From NCBI GenBank assembly GCA_012839805.1, contig DUMU01000008.1:56630-120629 (forward strand): a DNA stretch of 64,000 bases, in the 5' to 3' direction. Below the pieces are notes generated by a model, which saw nothing but the letters and a program-made list of their open reading frames with translations, was not told where the DNA came from and ran no database searches. A program made the position numbers and the translations under genes. Source of the DNA: Bacillota bacterium. GTDB taxonomy: Bacteria > Bacillota > Limnochordia > Limnochordales > DUMU01. Shown here one piece after another: positions 19,314 through 27,258 of the stretch (position 1 is its first letter; each line of letters starts with the position of its first letter).

Positions 19314-20681
19314 TTACCCTGCGTCCCCGGAATCCTGCTTCTGAGTGGCCAAGAGTTGTGCCAGCGCCCTGCCCAAGAGTCGCCCTGCGGTTCTGGCCTC
19401 CTCCAACCTGTTGGTATAGGTCCCCACTTCGGCCAGGAGCATCTTGGGTAGCAGGTCCTGGTTGAACCGGGCCTCTTTGGGGATGATGCCACGTGATAGC
19501 CCGGGCTCGAGGGCCGTGAGGGCCTCATCCAGTTGCCGCGCAAACTCGAGGTTGGCCCGCCAGAGGGAGTTCGGTAGATACCGGTTGGAGCCGACCACCA
19601 GGGCGATCCGGGCGGAAGGCTGGCCGTTCACCTGAACAACGGTGGGTGAGTACCGCATGCCGTCCCGGTGTATGTCCAGGGCAACCCGGAGCGACGGGTA
19701 TCGTCTCCGGTACTCCTGCACCAGGCGCCGGGAGTTTTGATAGGAGTTGGAGAAGACCGGAAAGTCATTGACCTCGGTGGCATGAACGGCTGCAATGCCG
19801 GCCGCCTCGAGGGCTCTTACCACCTCCCGTCCCACCTGGATCACCCCGGAGTTGGAGTCGTTCCAATCGTAGTAGTCGGCGATGGTCTTGCGCCCCGGCG
19901 CTTGGTAAGACTCGGCGGTATGCGTGTGGTAGATCAGCACCAGGGGCCGGTTTGATTCCGGACCGGCGTCCTCCACGGGCGTCTCCCCTCCTGCCCCGTT
20001 TTTCCCCGGGGCCGGGGAGTCGACGGCAGTACTCTCAGCGGTGTTGGCCGGCAGCAGGCCCTCGCGGTTGGGGCTGGGAGTATGGCTCACCGCCTCCGGG
20101 GAGGGCAAGCCGCCCATCAGGAGCGAAGGCCATTCGCCTCCGGCTCCGTCCATGGTGCCGATCAAAGCCGGTGGCTGCTCGCCTAGGGCCACGCTATGAT
20201 CGGTACTGTCCGAGGCCTGTCCGCCGGCAAAAGAACCAAAACCCGGGACTGCCCGGCCGAGCACCGCCAGGGGCCGGCCCGGATCGACACCGGCGACGGC
20301 TTTGACCCACCGGCGCCACCACGGTGCCTGGTCTCGGGAATTAAGCGGCAATTCGAACTCGGCCGCGGTCGAGCGCGGCAGCCCGGGCAGCGCGGTGGCC
20401 AGCGCGGCGGTGAAGAGATCGGTATCACTACCGGCGCGACCGGTCCGGCCGGGGAGGAGTCGGCGCAGCCCCTGCAACCAGAGAGCACGGTCACCACTCT
20501 CCGTCTCCGGTCCTCCTGTTATCCCGGATGAAGGCTCTCCTGCCGGTGCCAGGGCGGGAACTGCCCGCGGGCGGTTGAGGCCGAGAAAGAGGCTGTAAAT
20601 GCCGGCCGCGAGGAGCACCAGGGCGAGAAGGAGGGCCAGGAAAGGGGACCAAGCCGGTGCGAGGGCGAGACGAGCCCGCAT
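19314..20681 (-). CDS. spoIIP: Stage II sporulation protein P (peptidoglycan hydrolase)
   Basis: SpoIIP, 455 residues, an amidase/endopeptidase that works with SpoIID and SpoIIM in engulfment. A basic start and one membrane anchor (about residues 14-35) are followed by a long poorly conserved linker and the catalytic domain. That domain carries LIYHTHTAES at residues 250-258, DIHRDG and the closing LLAEVGTYTN. I chose the ATG at 20681 because AAAGGA sits 8 bases upstream; the 71 codons of open frame before it are not family-like. It follows gpr after a 369-base gap. In Bacillus the gene is under sigma-E. Confidence 0.93.
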   Translation of the reverse strand: MRARLALAPAWSPFLALLLALVLLAAGIYSLFLGLNRPRAVPALAPAGEPSSGITGGPETESGDRALWLQGLRRLLPGRTGRAGSDTDLFTAALATALPGLPRSTAAEFELPLNSRDQAPWWRRWVKAVAGVDPGRPLAVLGRAVPGFGSFAGGQASDSTDHSVALGEQPPALIGTMDGAGGEWPSLLMGGLPSPEAVSHTPSPNREGLLPANTAESTAVDSPAPGKNGAGGETPVEDAGPESNRPLVLIYHTHTAESYQAPGRKTIADYYDWNDSNSGVIQVGREVVRALEAAGIAAVHATEVNDFPVFSNSYQNSRRLVQEYRRRYPSLRVALDIHRDGMRYSPTVVQVNGQPSARIALVVGSNRYLPNSLWRANLEFARQLDEALTALEPGLSRGIIPKEARFNQDLLPKMLLAEVGTYTNRLEEARTAGRLLGRALAQLLATQKQDSGDAG

Positions 20682-21050
20682 ACGGGGTATCCTTTCGAAC
20701 TGGCGGGGGATCGTCCTTACCGGGACCGGGGTGGGAAACACGGGCTCAGAGCGCCACCAGCCGGAGACCCCGGCTCGGGCCCGGCCGGGTCTCGTCCATT
20801 GAGTGCTCGGAGCCCGGTGCGAAGGGTACGGTTGAAGCTGCCGGAGAATCCCCCTCACCCCGCCCACCCCCTTCGGATTTGCCGTTCGTCTCAAGCCCTT
20901 TCGTGGTGGATGTATATGAGGGGTGGACGGCGGGTAGTCCGGAGTTCAGCTGCACCGGCTGTACCCGTTCCAGGCCCGCCTGCTTGCTGCTGCCCGCCCT
21001 CGCTGCTCTCCCTGTTACCTGTCGTCTCTACTTACCGGTACCCGCGTTGC
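20682..21050 (-). other. Intergenic region gpr-spoIIP
   Basis: Non-coding stretch of 369 bases with GC-rich low-complexity sequence. No reliable gene, repeat or terminator is seen. An AT-rich patch near 20911-20920 (CATATACA on the minus strand) could be the -10 of a sporulation promoter for spoIIP, but I see no matching -35 and treat this as unproven. Confidence 0.4.
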
Positions 21051-22142
21051 CTATTGCAGCGTCGCAAAAGGGTCCTCCAGCGTGAAGCCCGGATGGAGAC
21101 CGACGTTGATGCCCGCGGCCAGCACTGCCGCCAGATCGTCGATGAGGGCGTCGACCTCCTTGGGGGTTACTATCATCGTTCCCAGATAGGGGCCGAGCAG
21201 GGTCTTTAGCGTTTCCTCCTTGCTGGCCTCGCCGGGGCCGGGGGGCTGGCCCGGGGGGCGAAGATCCGCTTGGGGGGAACGCCTTCCTGACAGGCGATCC
21301 CAGGCGTCGGAGATGATCGTTATTGCTCCGATCACGGTCGGAACACCGATGACGAGCACGGGTACGCCCAGTTCATCCCGGGTTATCCCCCGGCGACGGT
21401 TTCCCACGCCTGAGCCCGGAGCTATACCGGCGTCCGAGATCTGAACGGTCGTTCCCAGGCGTTCTACGGTCCGGGCCGCCAGCGCGTCGATACAGAAGAC
21501 CAGGGCGGGGCGGAACCGTTCCACCAGCGCCTGGATGATCTCGCTGGTCTCCATTCCCGTAAGCCCCAGGACTCCCGGGGCTACGCCCGCCACGGGCCGC
21601 AAGCCGTCCCGGGCCTGCGGGGGGGCGTAGCGGAAGAGATGACGAGTGATGAGACAGCGGGCAATCACTTTGGGGCCGAGAGCATCGGGGGTGGCGTTCC
21701 AGTTACCGAGCCCCACCAGCAAGACCGGTGCGTCGGGCGGTAACTGCCAGGCATTCAAGAAACGGCGGATCTCCGTCCCCAGGAGGGTGGCCGTCTTCTC
21801 ATGCAGGGGTGAATTGTGTTCCCGCAAGGAGGGCATTTCTATGGTCACGTACTTTCCTTTCACCTTCCCCATGATGCGGGACCCGGCGTCCGATTCAATG
21901 TCGACCCGGGTGATCGAGCCCCCTTCGACTTCCTCGCGACTTACCTTTACTCCGGGAATCTCCGGCGGGCCCTCCTGCTCGACTACCACCTCCCTGGCTT
22001 CGATGGCGAGATCGGTCCGTACGTGGTGGCGACGAACCCATTCACTCTCGCTTTCCGGCCCGGCTTCATCTACCGGCATTCCCGCTACGGGTGGCCTGAG
22101 CAGCGCCCGGGCCCGCCAGGCACGAGACCAATCCGATATCAC
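21051..22142 (-). CDS. gpr: Germination protease GPR
   Basis: Spore protease that starts degradation of small acid-soluble proteins during germination; 363 residues. It is made as a zymogen, and the prosequence would end near the VRTDLAIEARE motif. The core has VGLGNWNATPDALGP, GLTGMETSEII and DALAARTVERLGTTVQISDAGIAPGSGVGNRR, all characteristic. I choose the GTG at 22142, 8 bases after GGGGAGGGG; the TTG at 22148 abuts that site. An AT-rich TATACT (22185-22190) on the minus strand may be its promoter -10. It is divergent from rpsT. Confidence 0.93.
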   Translation of the reverse strand: MISDWSRAWRARALLRPPVAGMPVDEAGPESESEWVRRHHVRTDLAIEAREVVVEQEGPPEIPGVKVSREEVEGGSITRVDIESDAGSRIMGKVKGKYVTIEMPSLREHNSPLHEKTATLLGTEIRRFLNAWQLPPDAPVLLVGLGNWNATPDALGPKVIARCLITRHLFRYAPPQARDGLRPVAGVAPGVLGLTGMETSEIIQALVERFRPALVFCIDALAARTVERLGTTVQISDAGIAPGSGVGNRRRGITRDELGVPVLVIGVPTVIGAITIISDAWDRLSGRRSPQADLRPPGQPPGPGEASKEETLKTLLGPYLGTMIVTPKEVDALIDDLAAVLAAGINVGLHPGFTLEDPFATLQ

Positions 22143-22256
22143 GGTCAACCCCTCCCCAACCTAAGCTTTCGCCGCGGAGGTGGAAGTATACCGAAAGCTG
22201 ACCGTTCTTCGATTCCCCCGGATTCCCACGGCTCCTCCGTTGTTGGGCCCGCGCTC

Positions 22257-22285
22257 TTGTTCGAGCGCAGTTTGCGTGGTAAACT
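22257..22285 (+). promoter_or_regulatory. Promoter of rpsT
   Basis: Plus-strand TTGTTC (22257-22262) is spaced 17 bases from TAAACT (22280-22285), giving a leader of about 28 bases before the rpsT ribosome site. The -35 box is weak; the -10 and spacing fit. Confidence 0.55.
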
Positions 22286-22319
22286 ACCGCCGGTTGTCCA
22301 CGGGAGAGGAGGAGGAAGC

Positions 22320-22595
22320 GTGCCCAACAAGAAGTCGGCGGCCAAGGCCCTGCGGGTGTCCGAACGCCGGCGCCTGGAAAACGCCCTTCACCGGGGTAAG
22401 ATGCGTTCTGCTATCAAGCGCTTCCGGCAGGCGCTGGGAGAAGGAAATCGTGAGGCAGCCGAAGAGCTGCTGCGCAAGGCGGTGGCGCAGATCGACAAAG
22501 CGGCGAGCAAGAAGGCAATTCACAAGCGGCAGGCCGACCGCCGCAAGTCGCGCCTCATGAAGGCCTACTACCGTACCTTTGTCCTCTCCGCCTGA
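22320..22595 (+). CDS. rpsT: 30S ribosomal protein S20
   Basis: Primary 16S rRNA-binding protein S20, 91 residues. It has the typical opening (M)PNKKSAAKALRVSERRR and the helical Lys/Arg-rich body ending DRRKSRLMKAYYR. The start is GTG with a very strong GGAGAGGAGGAGG ribosome site 5-6 bases away. This is the only gene in the window on the plus strand. Its last 28 bases overlap the 3' end of holA on the opposite strand, which leaves no room for a separate terminator between the two. Confidence 0.96.
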   Translation: MPNKKSAAKALRVSERRRLENALHRGKMRSAIKRFRQALGEGNREAAEELLRKAVAQIDKAASKKAIHKRQADRRKSRLMKAYYRTFVLSA

Positions 22596-23653
22596 AGGCA
22601 GGCCTGCTCCCCCAGCCGGCCGATTCGCACACAAAGTAGCTGCAGGGCGGCCGGACCCTCCAACCGGCCGCTTTTTATTTCTCGTTCCGCCCGGGAGAGC
22701 TCGCCGAAGGCAAGCCGGGCTAGCTCGCCGGGGAAATGCTCGGCTTCCCGCGCGAGCCGGCGCAAGGGAGTTGGGCGCAGCGAAAGACGAGTCCCGATCT
22801 CGGCGAGGGGAACGCCCGCGGCCAGGAGTTCGGAGACGGCCACCAGCCGTCGCCAGTGCCAGGCTAGGGTGGCGAGGATAGCAAGGGGCGGGCGACCGCT
22901 CTCAAGGAGTTCACCCAGAATAGCGAGGGCAGTTCGTATCTTTTTTTCACCTAGAGCGTCGGCCAGATCAAAGATGCGATACTCGGAGACCCGAGTCCAG
23001 CTGAGACTGCGCACGGCCGACAGGTGCCGTGCACCTACCGTCCGTTCTGCCCCGGCATACGCGAGGACCTTCTCCAGTTCGGTATTGAGAGCGCTGAGGT
23101 CATCGCCTAGCTGTTCGACCATACGCTGGGCGGCCACCAATTCCAGGCGGTAGCCGGCCTGAGCCGCCCTCTGAACCAGCCAGCGGGGGAGTTCGGCTAC
23201 CGGGAGGGGGGTAGCCTCCACCACCACCCCCCGTTCCTCGACGGACTTCTGAAGAGGAGCCAGCGCCGGCGAGGCTTTGCCCGCCACCAATACCAGGCAG
23301 GCAGAGTCCGGAAGGCGGTGAACCATCGCGGCCATGGCTTGCAGTTCGGAAGCGGGCCACTCCTCTACTCCCGTCACCCGCACCAGTCGCCGGCCGCCGA
23401 AAAAGGGGAGCACGCAGGCGGCCTCGAAGACCTGGGCAGCAGTCAACTCCGGTGCGGTGAGGTGGATCTCATTCCAAGACGACGCCGGCTCGACCGGTCC
23501 CGAGCCGGCTGGAGAGGGCAGAGAAAGAGCTGCCCGTCGTAGTGCCAACCAGGCCTCCGCGACCGGTACGGCTTCCTCACCCAGCAGTAGATACACTCTG
23601 GCGAGAGATCCCTTTTCCAGCTTTGCCGACAGTTCAGCCGTGGTTGTTTTCAC
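22568..23653 (-). CDS. holA: DNA polymerase III delta subunit
   Basis: Clamp-loader delta subunit, 361 residues. The family pattern is visible: ARVYLLLGEE near the N-terminus, VLPFFGGRRLVRV, and LNTELEKVLAY before the C-terminal collar domain with LGELLESGRPPLAILATLAWHWRRL. The start is a GTG. holA beside rpsT and comEC is the standard Firmicute arrangement, but here the holA and rpsT 3' ends overlap by 28 bases in convergent orientation. It follows comEC after 59 bases. Confidence 0.93.
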   Translation of the reverse strand: MKTTTAELSAKLEKGSLARVYLLLGEEAVPVAEAWLALRRAALSLPSPAGSGPVEPASSWNEIHLTAPELTAAQVFEAACVLPFFGGRRLVRVTGVEEWPASELQAMAAMVHRLPDSACLVLVAGKASPALAPLQKSVEERGVVVEATPLPVAELPRWLVQRAAQAGYRLELVAAQRMVEQLGDDLSALNTELEKVLAYAGAERTVGARHLSAVRSLSWTRVSEYRIFDLADALGEKKIRTALAILGELLESGRPPLAILATLAWHWRRLVAVSELLAAGVPLAEIGTRLSLRPTPLRRLAREAEHFPGELARLAFGELSRAEREIKSGRLEGPAALQLLCVRIGRLGEQACLQAERTKVR

Positions 23654-23712
23654 TTACACCATCTTCCCCGGTCTTTTACGAGCACGGTGTCTTCATCTCA
23701 ATGCCCATTGAA

Positions 23713-26370
23713 TCATCCTGTCGACCGGACCTGGCGGCCCGGTTCAGCTGCTCGAGGAGGCCATACCGGGCGAGGACGTATCCGGCGCAAACCCAGAAGG
23801 TCGGGAGGCCAGACCACCGCCTGCAAACGCTGCCCATCGGTCAAAAGCTGCAAACAACCCTGCTGGTCGGTCCGTACCAGGACCGTACGTCGCCCCAACT
23901 CCTCACCCAGTTCGCGCGCGGGGTGGCCAAAAGGGTTCCGCCCCACCGACACCAGGGCGAGGTCCGGCTGGTAGTAAGTGGTGTAAAACGCCGGCCACCA
24001 GGCAGAACGCCCCCCGTGGTGAGGTACCTTCACTACCCTGATAGCTGGCTGCTCCTCTAGCGCCTCGCGAAACTCTCGAGTGGCCACCAGCGCCCTTTGC
24101 CCGTGCACCGGAACATCCCCGGTGAAAAGCAACTGCACCCGGCCGTAGCGGAAGATCAGGACCAAGGAATCTTCGTTTCCGTTTGCCGGCTGGTCCTTTT
24201 TAGAGGGTGAGCAACAGACCACCGACAAACCCGAGGGCCAATTCACCCGGTCGCCCGCTTCGAGCCGGTTTACGGTGGCTCCTGCTTCGTGCGCAAGGTG
24301 CACGACCTGCAAAAAGGAATTCGCCGCCACTCCCGGCTCTTCCCTGCCGTCCGGCCCGATCCACACTTTTTTCACCTTACCGGTTGCGAGCAAGCTGGCC
24401 AGACCACCGGTGTGGTCGTCGTGAGCGTGCGACAGGATCACGGTGTCTACCCCGGCCCCTCCGGTCAAGCACCGCGCGGCGGCGATAAGGCGTGAGGATG
24501 AATAGGCCGGACCGGTATCCACTATCATGCCCGGTGATCGCCTACCCGGCGGGATGAGGAGGGCCGCATCCCCCTGCCCCACGTCCAGAAAATATACATG
24601 GAGGTACCGGCTACTTCCCGCCCAGGTTGGAAGGCTGGTGGCCAGGGCCAGGAGGGTCAACCCCACGCTCACTCTCCGGCCCGGCCGCTGCCCGCCGCCT
24701 GGAGGCAGGTGAGGAAATGGGCGCCTGCCCCTGGCGGCCATCATGCCACCCAGCTCCCCGGCAGCCATGGCCACGATGACCAGGGCGGGTAGCGAGAGCG
24801 GAGGCAGGTGGATCACTCCGGCGGGGCAGTTCGCGATGAAACCCAGCCAGGCCAGCAGGGCGCGCAGCGTGAGGTCAAGGAGCGGCTGTAACAGGAAGTC
24901 CACTCCGGGCACCACGGCCAGAAGGGCTCGCGCCAGGGCGATGGACAGAAGGACTCCCATCCCGGGGGCGATTAAGAGATTGCTCACGATTCCGTAGGTC
25001 GGGAACTCCCCGAAAGCGCTCCAGATGAAGGGGAGAGTAGCCAGCTGGGCACAGATCGTGACCGCCAGTGCCTGGCCCGCGCGCCCCGAAAGCTGCCGGT
25101 GCCATCCGGCCAACTTCCCGCGGAAACCCTCATACCAAAAGAGAATCCCGCCCGTCGCGGCAAAAGAAAGTTGGAATCCCAGGTCGTGCAGGAGCAAGGG
25201 GTCTTTGGCCAGCATAGCCAGGCCGGCGGCAGCCCAGACCTGGCGCCGGTCTACCCGCCTTTCTTCTCCGACCGCCATCTGTAAACCCACCATAGTTGCG
25301 GCCCGGACCGCCGAAGGGCTGGCACCGCAGAGCAGTACGTAAACCCCCGCTCCCAGCAACATCAACGTCTTGGCGATGCCGGCTCGCCACCCGAGGGCCG
25401 CGGCGAGTTGGAATAAAAGTGCGGCCACCAGTCCTACGTGCAGCCCCGACACGGATAAAAGATGCGAAAGCCCGGAACGGCGGAAAACCTCTTCGGTTTT
25501 CTGGTCCATCTGCCGGCGGTCACCCACCAGCAGGCCGGAAAGGACGGCCCGCGAGGAACGGGGTAGTCCCCGGCCCGCACGCTCGAGCCATTCCTCTCTA
25601 AGGTGAACGGCAAGCCGCAAGATCCTAGTCCGGGTAGAGGGCCCGGGGGTCTTGGTAAACTTTCCGGCGACGCGCACGAGATCGGGGGAGACGTACCCGA
25701 GGGCCAGGATCCGCCGGCGGGCGAGGTACCCAGCATAGGAAAACTCGCCTGGATTCCCGTCCCCGTCGGGACGCCGCAGCTCCACCAAAACTTCGACCCG
25801 GTCGCCGGGCAACAGGTCGAGATCGCCGGGGAGGGGTTCATTCGCCTGACCTCCGCCCGGCATGGTAACCAGTAGGAGCACCCGACCCGTAGGGGGGCGT
25901 ACCGGACGCCAGTCCGGTTCGGGCCGGTTTCCCGGGTCCCCGGGCCCGGCCGGCCCCGGCTTTCCCGGTGCTGGTTTTGCGGCCGCCAGGGGTGCGGTTG
26001 CCCAATAATCGGGGCGGAGGATGAGCTCATGCCGGGATGTCTCCCCCGAGGTGTCATACCGGCTTTCCTGTACTTCGCCGGCGATCCAGATGGGCGGCCG
26101 GCGCTCGGCCCCGTGGGAACGGTACTCGAGCAACGGCCACCCTTCGAGAGTTTCCACCTGGCATGACCAGCTGGCCGCTCCTCCCAGAGAGCAAGCGAGG
26201 AGGAACAAGCCCGTAGCGACCTTCCCGGCGGTGTTGAAGCCCGCCCCCTCCCACCGGGCCAGACCCAGTACGCTTAGGGCAAGAAGCAATGACCCGAGGC
26301 TTGCCGGCCAGGCGGGAGTCGGGAAACAATAGGCGAACCCGACTCCTCCGGCCCAGGCCCCCGCTACCAT
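23713..26370 (-). CDS. comEC: DNA uptake channel ComEC/Rec2
   Basis: Competence protein that forms the membrane channel for incoming single-stranded DNA; 885 residues. An N-terminal membrane segment and soluble OB-like (DUF4131) part are followed by the multi-pass competence domain (SRAVLSGLLVGDRR, LSVSGLHVGLVAALL). A C-terminal metallo-beta-lactamase-like domain follows with SHAHDDHTGG and its downstream VPHHGGR. The domain order is that of full-length Firmicute ComEC. It lies 17 bases after comEA, so the two are likely one operon. Confidence 0.94.
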   Translation of the reverse strand: MVAGAWAGGVGFAYCFPTPAWPASLGSLLLALSVLGLARWEGAGFNTAGKVATGLFLLACSLGGAASWSCQVETLEGWPLLEYRSHGAERRPPIWIAGEVQESRYDTSGETSRHELILRPDYWATAPLAAAKPAPGKPGPAGPGDPGNRPEPDWRPVRPPTGRVLLLVTMPGGGQANEPLPGDLDLLPGDRVEVLVELRRPDGDGNPGEFSYAGYLARRRILALGYVSPDLVRVAGKFTKTPGPSTRTRILRLAVHLREEWLERAGRGLPRSSRAVLSGLLVGDRRQMDQKTEEVFRRSGLSHLLSVSGLHVGLVAALLFQLAAALGWRAGIAKTLMLLGAGVYVLLCGASPSAVRAATMVGLQMAVGEERRVDRRQVWAAAGLAMLAKDPLLLHDLGFQLSFAATGGILFWYEGFRGKLAGWHRQLSGRAGQALAVTICAQLATLPFIWSAFGEFPTYGIVSNLLIAPGMGVLLSIALARALLAVVPGVDFLLQPLLDLTLRALLAWLGFIANCPAGVIHLPPLSLPALVIVAMAAGELGGMMAARGRRPFPHLPPGGGQRPGRRVSVGLTLLALATSLPTWAGSSRYLHVYFLDVGQGDAALLIPPGRRSPGMIVDTGPAYSSSRLIAAARCLTGGAGVDTVILSHAHDDHTGGLASLLATGKVKKVWIGPDGREEPGVAANSFLQVVHLAHEAGATVNRLEAGDRVNWPSGLSVVCCSPSKKDQPANGNEDSLVLIFRYGRVQLLFTGDVPVHGQRALVATREFREALEEQPAIRVVKVPHHGGRSAWWPAFYTTYYQPDLALVSVGRNPFGHPARELGEELGRRTVLVRTDQQGCLQLLTDGQRLQAVVWPPDLLGLRRIRPRPVWPPRAAEPGRQVRSTG

Positions 26371-26387
26371 GAAAAGCGGGCGCCGGC

Positions 26388-27038
26388 TCAGGGGAGCGTC
26401 ACCCGCCCCCGTAGTTCGCCAAGCTTCGCCGGACCGATCCCCGGCACGTTTTGGAGTTCATCTACGCTGGTGAAGGGCCCGTGGGTCTCCCGGTACTCCA
26501 CGATCCGGCGAGCGAGCTCGGGGCCGATGCCCGGCAACGCCACGAGTTCGGCTATCCCGGCCTGATTGAGCGATATGCGGTCGCCTCCGGCGCTTGTGCT
26601 TGAAGCCCCTGCCGGCGTCGTTGTGGTTGCCGGCGCCGCCGGTACCATCTCCGCTACCTGATCAGTCTTGCCTCCCGCCTCTCGCGGTTCTACCTCCTCT
26701 GGCGGTTTCACTTCTGTCTCCGTCGGGTCGATATTAGCCACGCCCAACCGCCCCCGGCTTGCCTCGCTCACCCCCGGTGCCGGCAGTTGCCCTTCGGTGC
26801 CCACTTCGGAGGCTCTCCCCGCTCCTGCCGGCAGGACCGCGGCCGGGCCGAGACCTCCCACCTCGATTTGCCCTCCGGCTACCCCCGGCCCTCCCACCTC
26901 AGCTTGCCGAACCACCTCCGCCGCCCGCCTGGCCTGCCACCATCCCCAGAGGTGACTGCTGACGACCAGCAGGAGCGCTGCCGACAGAATGGCTCTTTCT
27001 CTTCGGGTGAAGAAAGGTGTCCGAACGCCAGTTAGCAA
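26388..27038 (-). CDS. comEA: Competence protein ComEA (helix-hairpin-helix DNA receptor)
   Basis: Membrane-anchored DNA-binding protein for transformation; 216 residues. It has one N-terminal membrane segment (about residues 16-36), then a linker of about 110 residues rich in Gly, Ala, Pro and Thr. The C-terminal double helix-hairpin-helix carries [19 protein letters not shown] and [15 protein letters not shown]. The SLBB domain that usually precedes the HhH in Firmicute ComEA is not recognisable; the linker replaces it. The start is TTG, 9 bases after GGAGG. It lies downstream of a large structured intergenic element. Confidence 0.9.
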   Translation of the reverse strand: MLTGVRTPFFTRRERAILSAALLLVVSSHLWGWWQARRAAEVVRQAEVGGPGVAGGQIEVGGLGPAAVLPAGAGRASEVGTEGQLPAPGVSEASRGRLGVANIDPTETEVKPPEEVEPREAGGKTDQVAEMVPAAPATTTTPAGASSTSAGGDRISLNQAGIAELVALPGIGPELARRIVEYRETHGPFTSVDELQNVPGIGPAKLGELRGRVTLP

Positions 27039-27055
27039 GCCCGCTCACCTCCGGC

Positions 27056-27186
27056 CGCGAACGAAAACAGCCCATCCTCCCCCGGCGGAACTCATCGTCT
27101 GCACGGAGCGGTCCCCGCTCGCGCCGTCGGGGGCGTATGGGCTTTGCCGTTCGCGAAGGATCTCACCCGGAGGTTCGATATCCGGG
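27056..27186 (-). ncRNA. Large structured element upstream of comEA (candidate leader RNA or terminator)
   Basis: Nested complementary arms are readable. CGCGAACG (27056-27063) pairs with CGTTCGCG (27148-27155), AGCCCAT (27069-27075) with ATGGGCT (27137-27143), and CCCCCGGCG (27079-27087) with CGTCGGGGG (27125-27133). The apical loop contains a hairpin GAGCGG-TCC-CCGCTC (27106-27120). A further hairpin CCCGGA/TCCGGG (27166-27186) lies on the leuS side. In the minus direction the middle stem is followed by GTTTTCGTT, so it could end leuS transcription, or the whole could be a comEA leader. It matches no RNA family I recognise. Confidence 0.5.
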
Positions 27187-27258
27187 GGCTGACTCCTTTA
27201 ATTTCCAGAACAGTTAGATTACGGCTGCCATTCTCCCTCCCCTTCCGGGACTCCCGGT

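Noticed and set aside
27056..27186. Assignment of the comEA-upstream structure to a known riboswitch
   Set aside because: Core sequences of TPP, FMN, SAM, cobalamin, glycine, lysine, c-di-GMP and T-box elements were looked for by eye and not found.
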